Source: Schizophyllum amplum (Eukaryota; Basidiomycota; Agaricomycetes; Agaricales; Schizophyllaceae). Taken from it: a stretch of 64,000 bases of DNA. The stretch covers positions 186,001 to 250,000 of the forward strand of contig VDMD01000019.1 of NCBI GenBank assembly GCA_007026445.1, read 5' to 3'. The notes below the pieces were generated by a model. The model made no database searches. It saw only the letters and a list, made by a program, of their open reading frames with translations, and was not told the DNA's origin. Positions within the stretch are counted from its first letter, which is position 1. Each line of letters starts with the position of its first letter. The translations under genes were made by a program, and so were the position numbers. Shown in pieces: positions 54,838-64,000 of the stretch.

Positions 54838-56904
54838 TCATTCTCCCCTTCGGCGCATCATTGCTCGCCGAAGAACGATCTCCTTTTCCTCCCCTTCGGA
54901 AAGAACAGGTAGTTCTTTCCCGTGACAGAAAACCTTGCGGTTGGCGATGTCCAGAACGATGCCGTTGGCGTGCATGAAAGGCACGCCTAGAATGGCGTCG
55001 TAGCGGTCGATGTTGGCGACGTCGATGTAGGAGGAGACGGTGTTCCCGAGCAGGTCGATTGTGGCCGTGGTTCCGAAGGAGACCCTCGAGCGGGAACCAA
55101 CAGTTCCGAGCTGCAAGTCGACCGGGTTTTCCAGATGATAACCTTCGTCTTGGTCGCTCTGGCGTACTCGGGCGTGAAGGAGTCGAGCGTCCCGCCAGCG
55201 TCCCAAAGTGTATACGCGCGCGCGCCGTTGATCTCGACCAAGTGGCGAGTCCGGCACGCTGGTTGTATGCACGAGTGGGCCGCTGGATTGTCTTACTGCC
55301 GATCTTCACAGCTGTCGCGGCGCGGGGACCTGCAACGGGGTCGACGACGGCCCCGAGGCGTTCGCCCGATACCCGACCCTTCATAGGGCACTCGCGGTGC
55401 GCGTGCAGCCGCTCGTCATCCGATGAAGGTTCGTCGATGTAGGCCGCCTCGATGTCGTAGGAGTCGCCATCGGATGTATAGACGTCCGAAGGTGGCTCCT
55501 CTGGCACCCCGGTGCTGTCCTGCTCGCCGGTGTCGTTCTCGTGCTCTTCTTCGCGATGTGCGAAGAGTCGAGGCGTACTGGCCGGTTTGTCCTTGCGGTG
55601 CGGGCAATCAGGTCGTATATGACCCTTTTCCCCGCACTCGAAGCACGTAGGTTCGGTCTTCGCCTTGGGCGTGTCGCCAGCCTCGCGGTGTCGCCTATCG
55701 TCCCGTCGGTCATCACGCTCCCGTCGCGTCTATCAGGACGCCGGTCGCGCCGCTCCTCGAAACGAGGCCGACGCTCCCGGGACCCTCGTCGCTCCGATCG
55801 GCGATTGTTATCGCGACGACCCTGTTCCCGTCGGTCGCGCGGCGAAGGCGGGCGCGTGTCCCTCGGCGTGGTTGTAGACTTCCCTTTGTCGTGGTCGTGG
55901 GACGATCTTCCAGAGAATACAGAGCGTAATTTGGTGTCGTAGGTGCGCGCGTTGCGAATGGCATTTTCTTGAGTCAAGGCCTCGTCGTAGAGCTCGCTCA
56001 GTCGGCTGTTCTCGGCTGTTAATCCGTTACGCAGGACCTCGTCCCGGATCTCGGACGGCAATCCCGCGAGGAATCGTAGACCAAGCTGGTAGTCTCCAGG
56101 GCGTTCCACCATGCGACGAGATAAGTCGCGCAGAGAGTTGAACCACCCGTTGACGCCATGGCTCCGCCGGTATTCCACAGTCCAGAACTTGGTTGTAGCC
56201 TCTTGAAGGGAGGAGTCGTGGACGAATCGGTCAAAGAGGCGGTGGACGAAGCGCTCGAACGTCCAGGATTCTCCAAAATCCTCCTCGACGTTCTCGCGGT
56301 ACCATTCCTCCGCCATGCCCGTAAGGTGTCCGCCGGCGAAGAGTATCCTCATTTGGTCGTGCTCGTCCTCCGTGAGTTGATGCACAGCAAGTCGGCGTAG
56401 TAGCCCGTAGAACCAGTTCTCGAATGACTCCAGGCTATCATCCCCTCCATATGACGTTAGGGATGGTAGCGCGAAGTCCTTCGGTTTCATGCCTCGCGGA
56501 AGTTCCACCTTGCGGCGCAGTCCTCGGCGGATAGCTCGTGAGTACCGTAGTCGAATTCCGTTGCCAGCGTCGGCGTCGCGGGTCCTGTGGGCAGGGTTGC
56601 GATCCCTTCGCTGGCGTAGGCGATCCTCCCGTCCTCGCTCCAGTCCGGCGCCTGTAAGGACGCGCTGCGATGGCGAGGGTGAAGTCGAAGGATCGCGGGG
56701 TGGTCGTCGCTCATGGCTACGTTTGTTCTTGCGTTTGTGGCCGTGAGCATGTTTGCGATGCCCATGGTCACGTCCGCTCGATGACGAGCTGGAGCTCTCG
56801 GACGACGATGAACTGCGGGACCGCCAGGGTCGGCGAGGTGGTCTTCCCCTCCGCCTCCTCGCGTCCCGGTCCTTCATCGTCCTCCGATGATGAAGAAGAT
56901 CCAT
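54838..56904 (-). pseudogene. gag: Gag C-part, zinc knuckle and protease of the large Ty3 element, frameshifted
   Basis: Gag capsid-type region GDDSLESFENWFYGLLRRL ... WYRENVEEDFGESWTFERFV in one frame; slip of -1 near 55725 into the zinc knuckle CFECGEKGHIRPDC and acidic linker; slip near 55250 into LVEINGARAYTLWDAGGTLD (protease, DAG in place of the usual DSG); slip near 55140 into LENPVDLQLGTVGSRSRVSF and DRYDAILGVPFMHANGIVLD; stop TGA at 54838-54840. All slips are in the same (-1) direction. DTG/DSG is the normal catalytic triad of this protease class, so DAG is unusual. Confidence 0.8.
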
Positions 56905-58394
56905 CCGATGGTGAAGGCTGTGAGCGACGGCCTATTGGCTCGCCACGACGTGCGAAGCGACCCCGCCCCTGCCTCGTCCTCCCTTGGTCGGGTGTGGATG
57001 GTTGTGGTGCCGCCCATTGTCTCTTGATTCGTCCGTGTCGGACGACGAAGACGATGATGGCGACCTCCCATCCCGCCCGACCTGGCTAGGTGAGGTGGCT
57101 GGTCTCGACGCAGGGCGTCATGGTGCTCCGTCCTGTGCTGGCGGCCGTCTCGGTCCCGATCCACACGAGGTTCGTAGGACCACGATGAGTTATTGCCGTG
57201 GGGGCGCTCCACTGTCTTCTCCCTTGCGCCAGATGATGCCTCCTTGCCTCGCCGCAGTCGCTCTTCAGCATCTGCGGTCCGGCGAGTGGCCTCATCCTGC
57301 ACTCGGAAGTTCTCGAACATGGCGTCTTCGGCTACGTCCACCGGACTGCCAGAGCGCCCATTCGGGAATTCAAGAAACTGTTCTTGAAGGTTGGATTGCC
57401 CGAACTCGTCCAGGTCGTCAAGGCGCATCTTCTGTAGAATCTTCCGAGTGTTGAGCGACGCACGGTGCGCCTTTTGCACCTCGGTCCATTCCATAGCTAT
57501 GCGAGCATTGGTCGACTGTCCGGGTCCACGGTAATCTTCCATTCTTGCTCGTTGTAGGTCCAGACGAGCGAGGTAGTCCTCGTCGCTTTCCGATGGCATC
57601 CGCGGGCGAAATAGAACGGCGAGTTGCTCGCGCATGCGCTCGAGTCTCAGCAGTTCGTCTTCGGCCCGTTGAGCGTCCGTCGGTGTTTGGTTGCGTTCGT
57701 TCAGAACCTCTTGTAGGCCTTCCTCGAGGATAGCCTCCATGTCGTCTGCCGTTAGCGGGCGTCCGAGGCGAGCGTTCTCTTCACGAATCCTCAACCTTAG
57801 GCGGCGTGCTGCCTCCTTTGGGAAGTTCGTGTCGATAAACGCGCGCGTCTCAGAGTCGACTGACACTTCACTCGATACTGGTGCGTCGATTTCGGGGACT
57901 TGCTTTCGCTTGTCCCGCCTTCGCTGTGCACGCGTCTCGGGGCTCATGACTTCCTCCGCATCATAGGGTTCAAGCTTGATTACTCGCACTACCTCAACGT
58001 CGTCTTCGTCGCTGGGTGGGGGCGTTTGATTGCCATCCGTCCCATGCGACTTAGAGTCTGGAGGGCGTGTCGATTTGACGGCTGTCTCACTGTTCGGAAC
58101 TGACCCTCGGATGGACTCAGGAATATCCGGTAACTCGTTTGCGAGTTCCGGGTCTTCCTCTGACCACCTGGGAGCAGAGTCCGAAGAAGCAATCGGAGTT
58201 AGCCGAGATGATTCCTCGGCGATTGATGCGTCCCCCGATCCGGCCGCCGTACCCCGACCCCCGATCTCGGAGATCGTCGGGATGGCAGCCGTCGCGGGAT
58301 GCACTTCCCGATCGCTGTCCGCATTTTTTCGTGCCCGCGTATTGCGCGCTGGTGCGTCTGCTGGGGCCTTCTTCTTGCTGTTCTTGCGGACCAT
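56874..58394 (-). CDS. Gag N-terminal ORF of the large Ty3 element
   Basis: ATG at 58392-58394, 506 codons. Basic start (MVRKNSKKKAPAD), Ser/Glu/Asp-rich disordered region, then a long alpha-helical Arg/Glu-rich stretch (EAARRLRLRIREENARLGRP ... MEAILEEGLQEVLNERNQ ... RAEDELLRLERMREQLAVL) likely to form coiled coils. The last ~100 residues are low complexity and overlap the next frame by 31 nt, which is in -1 phase, so a Gag fusion by frameshift or a 1-nt deletion are both possible. Confidence 0.7.
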   Translation of the reverse strand: MVRKNSKKKAPADAPARNTRARKNADSDREVHPATAAIPTISEIGGRGTAAGSGDASIAEESSRLTPIASSDSAPRWSEEDPELANELPDIPESIRGSVPNSETAVKSTRPPDSKSHGTDGNQTPPPSDEDDVEVVRVIKLEPYDAEEVMSPETRAQRRRDKRKQVPEIDAPVSSEVSVDSETRAFIDTNFPKEAARRLRLRIREENARLGRPLTADDMEAILEEGLQEVLNERNQTPTDAQRAEDELLRLERMREQLAVLFRPRMPSESDEDYLARLDLQRARMEDYRGPGQSTNARIAMEWTEVQKAHRASLNTRKILQKMRLDDLDEFGQSNLQEQFLEFPNGRSGSPVDVAEDAMFENFRVQDEATRRTADAEERLRRGKEASSGAREKTVERPHGNNSSWSYEPRVDRDRDGRQHRTEHHDALRRDQPPHLARSGGMGGRHHRLRRPTRTNQETMGGTTTIHTRPREDEAGAGSLRTSWRANRPSLTAFTIGWIFFIIGGR

Positions 58395-58566
58395 GATAGT
58401 TGTATTGAGCTATGTACGGTTGTCTGTAGGTACTTCACAGACTACTAGGTCGCTTGCGATCGATCGATCGTTCGCGGCGCAAGTTTACGTGAAGTCGTCG
58501 AGATCCCCGTTGGGTTGAATAGCGTGAGACGTAGAAGTCTTGCGTGTGGCGGTAGGTTCAAAAATG

Positions 58567-58808
58567 TGTAAGGACGGTGGTCCTTGTTGGTCCAAAAGCC
58601 CTTAAGCGTCTCTCGTAAATGAACCGGATCGCGCACGCGCGAAGAACAAATACGATTGAAGCACAGGGCAGGATAGGACTGCCCTGTGATGCGTTACAAG
58701 AAGATATATATAATATGTCCGCGGGTCACGTGCCGCGTGACCGAGTGTCCAAGAAGTCATGCGCCTGCCGGCGCCCACAATGTCCCAAGATATACCAGCC
58801 CCATTACA
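58567..58808 (-). repeat. 5' LTR of the large Ty3 element
   Basis: 242 bp, no difference found to 47838-48079. Adjacent internal sequence on the element strand (CATTTTTGAACCTACC) offers no clear tRNA-type primer site and no self-complement in the LTR. Confidence 0.95.
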
Positions 58809-61800
58809 GCCGCTCCGCCGCCGCCGCCCTCTCGCACCGCCGCTCGTACCGCCCCGCCCCCTTCCTTACCCCCTTTTCCGCCCCCTCGTCATGTTGTCGC
58901 CCCGCGAAAGCGCGCTGGCAGTGCTGTGCTGTCCCTCCCTTGGGCACGCGCACTGCTTCCGACGTACCGCCGATCACCACTCTTGTCCCGCGCCGCCATC
59001 GACATCGCCTACGACGACCTGCCCCTTGCCCTCCCCTCGCTCATCGCCATCACGCTGGACTCCCGCAACTCACCCTGACCCTCAACGTCACGACAACAGC
59101 ACTATTAGTATCAATACCTACACCTTCAACGAAAATTTCACCGCCGTTCGGACTGGCCGGCGATCGCACTCACCGCACTGGGCAGGCCACCATCTCCTTC
59201 CCCTCACATACATCCACCTCCATGCCGCCTCTACGGATGTCCCCATCAACCCAACCCGAGAAGACGCGTCCGTATCGTATGCGACGCGGCGACATCGCAG
59301 ACGGGTGCTCACGCGTCACGTCAACACGATCACGTGATCAGGCGTGATCAGTGTTCGACTTCGTCCGTAGCGCGCGCCGTGCCGCGGTCGCATGCGACCG
59401 CCAACGGCGGCGCTACTATAATATATCTCTACTATACCCTATAGTGTACCTCTGTATATTGTATTGAGTGAAGTAAATAAGAATCAACGGTGCAAATAGC
59501 CTAACCACTATAAGGCCTGACAACATGAGATCTGCTCAGCTATAAGCAGCAAGCGAGAAAGACCGAGAGATTGATGCTTGGTAGAGGTATAGGCTTGCTT
59601 GCTGAGCTCTATGGTGCACGCGCGCTGGGTACGCGGCCTCAGCGTGCTCCTGCTGGGGGCTGAATCTTGTACTATATTCTGCTCTTTCTGCTGGCCCTGT
59701 CTGTTCAGCACTCTACTATACTGTACTATAGCTGTATATGAGCTGTAACACGAGTATTTGTGAAGCTAGAGGTTGTGGTCACTGCTCAATCGGCGTTGTC
59801 GCCGACGCGCAGAATTTCGGGCCGGTCTCCGAAGTGCGCTCGTCGTCGTTCTCGGCGACGTCCGTGGGTCGAAGTAAGTAAGTGGAGCCCCGCGGACTAT
59901 TCGGACTTGGCAGTATACATATACTTGATAGGTTACATGGCTTCAAACCAGACTCGATCATTGATTGAGATTCGGAATTGACAACAAGTATCTCGACGGA
60001 TAATACACAGATTGACATGAACTTGAAGAGTTGCCGGACATACAGAGGTCTTTGTGTACTTCGAGGCAGAACAGTCAAATGCCGATCATACAGATACAAG
60101 GTACTAGTGTAGTCTGAAGGCAGTTTCAATGCCTGAAAGTACATAACCAATACAGAATGAACGAAAAGGAGTGAAAGGCGGTATAATGGGCGCAGCCCGG
60201 TACCTCGGCAAGTAGGTCGTAGGGTGAGGGACATTACAGTCGATGCATACATCGCTACATACATACATGAAGACAGTATAGTCGCTTTGCCGAGCGTTTA
60301 GGACGAACAGAAACGACGCTAGACGCCGTCGACCTTGCAGTGAGCGCGCGCCACAAGACGCGGCGGTAACGTGACGTCACTGTCGTCTCTTGCCTCCTCC
60401 CTCTTCATCGTCTTCGCCGGCTGCCGCGATGGTTGCCCTTTTCACCTTAATTATACCCTGAAGGGCCTACGCCTGTACTGTGAACTCAGAGGTGCGTGCC
60501 TTCGCTTGGTGAACCTGTACTATAGCTGACAAAAATTGAACATGTCCGTGTTCAACCTCCTGGACCATCTCGGGCGGGGTCTTGCACTCATTCACATCCC
60601 CCTTCGAGATATCAAATGAGCTCATGACCAGCTCGCTACTTTCACACACGCCTCCCTCCGCAAAGCATGTACATTTTCAACGCACGAGCAGCCCGGCGAT
60701 CGGCGTGCATCTTCCCGCCCTCCCCTTCTCAAAGCGCAGGCCTCGGTCCTTCAGGCAGACGGTGCGCGCATACAACACCACTTAAGCATTGTGCTGACTA
60801 TCTGAGAACTTTACAGCGAGCTCAGATGGTCGTCGACGAGCACAGAGTGTTCCCCAACGGGAGCGCGCTCTTGCATCCCCCCGCGCGCCCTATTGCTATA
60901 CACCCCTTTCCCCTCGCCTGCCCGCCCTTCACCCCTCCATCCACATCCCCCTCTCCACCCACATCTGCCCCCTCGCCCCCGCTTTGCGGCGTGATCGGAA
61001 CCAACGAGCACGAGACGCAATGTGCGCACATGGCCTTCGCCTTGTCGCCGTACTCGCGGGCCCCCATGCGCGGCGTGTGCGCTTTGGACGTTCCGAAGGC
61101 ATTGCGTGGGTCCTGGGATGGAGCTCCCCAGCCGACGCGCGAGCTCGGAGCGGCCTGTTCGTAGATGCGCGTCCGCGGCGTACAGCGCATACTCGTGGTC
61201 AAAGTGTGCTAGTCGCGTGGCACGCCCGCGCGAGTCGTTGCGCGCTGCATCGATGGGACGCACAGGAAGCGCGGGTGGCACTGCGCGCGGGATCGACGCG
61301 CTGGCGACGGCGGCAAGCGAGGGCGAGGGCGGCGGGAAACGACGGTGGCAAGCGCGGGTGCACGCGGTGGCGAGGGGCGGCGGGAGGCGGCGGGAGGCGG
61401 CGGGAAGCGCAGGTGGTGCCGGCGGCAGCGGAGGCGACGCGGCCATATCTGGGAGCTGAAACGGCGGCGGGGACAGCGCGGGCGGTGAGCAGGCGGCGGG
61501 CCCGTGCGCCGTTACCGGCGGGCCGTATGTAGGGGTAGCATTTTACGCCTCATTTGTATGTATAATACCCATCAAATACCACTTTATTGACCATTAATTC
61601 TGAACAGCAACGTATATAATTCAACGAGCCTGAGGTCATAAATATCTGCGAGACGTATCTCAATATTGCCCAGCAATACAGGCCCTGTACAGCTGGGTGA
61701 TATCGGAATACGACCCCTGCAACTACAGGGGATATCTCAATACGGCCCCGGCCAATGGTGCAGGCCGATACAGTGAAGCACGTTGATCACAATCTCGAGG

Positions 61801-62340
61801 GCGTGTTTGAGGAGATCGGTGGTACGGCGGCCTGGCTCAGGCTGTAGTGCGATGGATGTCGGGTCGGAAAGGATGCACATGTAATCAGTCCAGCGACATA
61901 TATGCGTCCACAGGACGAGGTCTCGGCCCCAGATATGAGAACGACCGTCCCGTGTAGTGCTGAGAGAGACGAGGCGGGCGAACATCAGCAAGACACCAAA
62001 TTGATGGCTGCCTTTTTGGGCTTTTTTGACCTTTTTCGGCTTGTCCCGCCAATCCGGCCGGACCGGCCCCTCTGCGCGTCCCTCTTCACAACCGACGATG
62101 GATGTATATGTCTATAGTATATAACCATACCAATGTATGTCTGTGGCAGTCTTGGAATATGCACGAAAATCCACGAAAAATATACCCACCACGTCAGGGT
62201 GATCGGCGGCGGGCTCGAACTTGCGGTCTTCGGGACATAGGCTTGTGACCTTGGAGCTTTTCTGCTTTTTTGAGCTTGTCAAGCCTAACCAGGCACGAGC
62301 AGAACCGGTTCTGATAGCAGAACCACGGATAAGGGGGATA
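58809..62340. other. 3.5 kb without a supportable gene
   Basis: 58809-59345 is C-rich with overlapping frames but no domain. 59346-60460 is AT-rich and non-coding (TATA-like runs near 59414, 59690 and 59730; CATA repeats near 60250). 60660-61530 is G/C-rich with several overlapping frames on both strands, typical of composition bias. 61560-62340 is AT-rich; near 62200 lies a short tRNA B-box-like GTTCGAGCC (minus strand) without a convincing A box. Confidence 0.5.
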
Positions 62341-64000
62341 GGGCAAGGGGCGCGCGGCGGAGCCCCAACGGCCGAAGAAGGACACGAAGGCTATCATGCA
62401 GCGTATTGCGCGACAGCAGTACGAGGGCGCGGTCGGCGGCTCGGTTGAGGGCCATAGTGGCAGCGGTGTGGACAGCGTGGCTGATGAGTACCTCAACGCC
62501 TGAGAGGGTGCCAATGCGCCAGTCCCCTCGAACACTGCAGGGAGTTCGAAACCGAAGCCCGCCCCCAAGCCAGCGCCGAAGAAGACGTCCGCAGACACCG
62601 CCGCGTCAAACCCTTTGGCAGCCGCAGGGAGCTCCAAACCGAAGCCTGCTGCAAAGGCAGCGCCGAAGAAGACATCTGCGGATGCCAACGGCCAGAAGAG
62701 GAAGCCCGGCCCTGTGCCCGACGATGTGCGGCTGGCGGCGCGGACGCTCGGAATGAAGTACCTGGCAGATCTGTCCGCGCTTGCATTCGAAAAGCACGTA
62801 CCAGTCGAAGAGCTGTTTGTGCTTGAAGGGTGGATGCATCCGGACCATTTGCGGCCCCGGGTCGAGCAGCGCTCCAACATGTTCCGAAGCTGGTATTCGG
62901 CAATGCACGCTGGCGAGAATTGTAAGCAAAGTTGGGAGGCGACGCACGACGACTTGCGCTAATCCACTTCACAGTGTCAAAGCGAGAACTTCAAGAGGCG
63001 TCTGACGCAGCGTATGAGCAGAAAATGGCGGAGCTTGGCCCTGACGCAACGCCTGACGCTATCGCCGAGCACCTCAAGGAGGCGCTGATATATTCGGCCT
63101 ACATTCGTAGCGAGAAGCAGAAGAACGGCTCGAGGAATAAGAGGACCCGCCATCTCCGGCGAACTGCAGACCATTACTCCCGCATGGCGCTGGCCACTGT
63201 CCTCGAGGAGGGTATGACGCCTGTGGGGTGGATTGTCGACACACACGGGCGCATGGGCGAGTCCGCGGGGGCGGTCATGTTCGGAGGAGGGCCGGCGTTC
63301 AAGGGTATGTTGACGCACTTCAAGGATGACTTTGAGCAGGGGCTGGACTTTGTTGATCGCATACTACGGTTCGTCCTTGTACCCTTCTTTCTTTGACGCA
63401 TTGAACTTACCCTCTTGCCAGTCACAGCCAACTCACGGGGGACGGGACCATGGCGTTTGTCGAGCCTGAAAACTGCCTGTACGATCCCAAGCGAGACTGG
63501 ACAGATAAGGAGAGGAAACACCCCAACCCGGGCGACCACGCGCTGGCGCTGATTCGTCAAATGACTCGAGACGATCTCAGTAAGCTAGTTTGTCTTTGTT
63601 ACAGCTTAGGGTGCTTGCTGAATCATCACATAGCCTTAAGATCTCTTGAAGCGAAAGAGCCCTTGAGCAAGAACGGGAAACCTGGTGATATCATCCGACA
63701 ATTCCCTCGGCGGCACTTTCCCGACCTCGCTTACCGCTTGTCATTAAGGCTTGTCGGGTGGCCGGAGGCGTGGACTGACGCTATGCCCCTTGGCGACCAG
63801 TACAATTACAAGCCGAGCGGCGATGGGGTGTCAGCAAAAGCCCAAGAGCTCTTGAGGAGACGGAAGACGGCAGAGGACAGGATCAACTCTGAAGGCTTGC
63901 GCGGGGCGGAGGCGGAGGCTGTCCTCCTCGAGTGCCGTGCTCCCGCGATAGTATCCCTATCCAAGGCCGACTGCGTTGGAAAGAGCGTGGCTGAGCTGAA
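62341..64000 (+). pseudogene. Truncated duplicate of the 28079-31358 cargo gene
   Basis: Starts abruptly within the coding region equivalent to 29086 and follows it to about 30832 at the window edge, introns included, with few substitutions. It lacks one 87-bp repeat unit and the whole 5' part; a G-to-A change makes TGA at about 62502 (Trp in the original). Downstream exons are otherwise open. It probably belongs to a second, partly preserved copy of the KDZ cargo continuing beyond the window. Confidence 0.93.

Larger units (their letters stand above)
47838..58808 (-). mobile_element. Large Ty3 element (10.97 kb) with a third ORF and damaged gag-pro-pol
   Basis: Apparently identical 242-bp LTRs (47838-48079 and 58567-58808), TG...CA. 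Minus-strand order: gag part 1 (58394-56874), gag part 2/NC/PR (56904-54838), RT (54837-53326), RNase H-IN (53386-50945), then a further intact ORF (50747-48219) before the polypurine tract and 3' LTR. Several 1-nt frame slips and one in-frame stop break gag-pol. The flanks (ACCCA left, GCCGC right) do not form a target duplication, so one end has been rearranged or the insertion has recombined. Confidence 0.93.

Noticed and set aside
58535..58566. tRNA or self-complementary primer site for the large Ty3 element
   Set aside because: The sequence next to the LTR has no TGG start and no complement in the LTR; the GGTTCAAAAATG resemblance to a tRNA T-arm is too weak.
58619..59347. A 242-codon plus-strand frame starting in the LTR
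   Set aside because: Its first part is LTR sequence (the same frame occurs in the other LTR) and the rest is C-rich with no recognisable domain.
60811..61532. Overlapping 150-210-codon frames on both strands
   Set aside because: High G/C without stops in several frames, no introns or motifs; no basis to choose a gene.
62190..62260. tRNA-derived SINE, from a B-box-like GTTCGAGCC on the minus strand
   Set aside because: No acceptable A box at the right distance, no stem structure and no 3' tail could be seen.

Overview
The window looks like a transposon-dense accessory region of a mushroom-forming basidiomycete (Agaricomycete). The evidence is short (about 45-100 nt) GT-AG introns in almost every gene, KDZ transposases with CxC clusters, a fungal-type TET/JBP dioxygenase, RNase H1-N-like repeats, hAT transposases, and Ty1/copia and Ty3 elements nested in one another. 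There are no rRNA, tRNA, CRISPR or bacterial operon features that I can support.

Layout. (1) 124-9400 (minus) is one conserved multi-exon host-type gene split by a young, apparently intact Ty3 chromovirus (2174-8103; LTRs differ at 1 of 245 positions; 5-bp target duplication CCTAG). Removing the element and one CCTAG rejoins the reading frame. (2) 9764-10806 (minus) is an RNase H1-N/viroplasmin-like gene whose 5' end stops at a repeat. (3) 10807-31890 is bounded by 67/68-bp near-identical inverted repeats and I interpret it as a single ~21 kb KDZ-type giant DNA transposon. Inside, in order: an AT-rich subterminal zone with an 18 x 17-bp array; a minus-strand cargo gene (12244-15864) broken by a hAT MITE; two minisatellites; the KDZ transposase (17975-21514, one apparent 1-nt frameshift); a TET/JBP 2-oxoglutarate/Fe(II) dioxygenase (21668-23401); three tandem paralogues of an unrecognised family (23638-27808); and a lysine/proline/acidic-rich multi-exon gene (28079-31358). 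(4) 31891-34990 is a decayed copia fragment interrupted by a 1.2 kb non-autonomous hAT element. (5) 34991-43962 is gene-poor: dispersed GC-rich repeats, then a frameshifted low-complexity pseudogene. (6) 43971-47144 is an autonomous-type hAT element (minus) lacking its N-terminal/BED end and carrying a 686-nt polypyrimidine intron; its TIR matches the MITE in region 3. (7) 47145-47837 is a copia RT fragment. (8) 47838-58808 is an 11 kb Ty3 element with apparently identical 242-bp LTRs, a multiply frameshifted gag-pro-pol, and a large intact third ORF 3' of pol. (9) 58809-62340 has no recognisable gene. (10) 62341-64000 is a truncated duplicate of the 28-31 kb cargo gene with a nonsense codon, running off the window.

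How it works together: most genes serve or travel with transposons. The KDZ transposase would mobilise region 3; the TET/JBP enzyme could oxidise 5-methylcytosine and so affect silencing of the element or the host (inference). The hAT transposase shares ends with the 405-bp MITE in region 3. Several host or cargo genes are physically disrupted by identifiable insertions with intact target duplications, so the order of events can be read: copia before hAT MITE; KDZ cargo before hAT MITE; host gene before Ty3.
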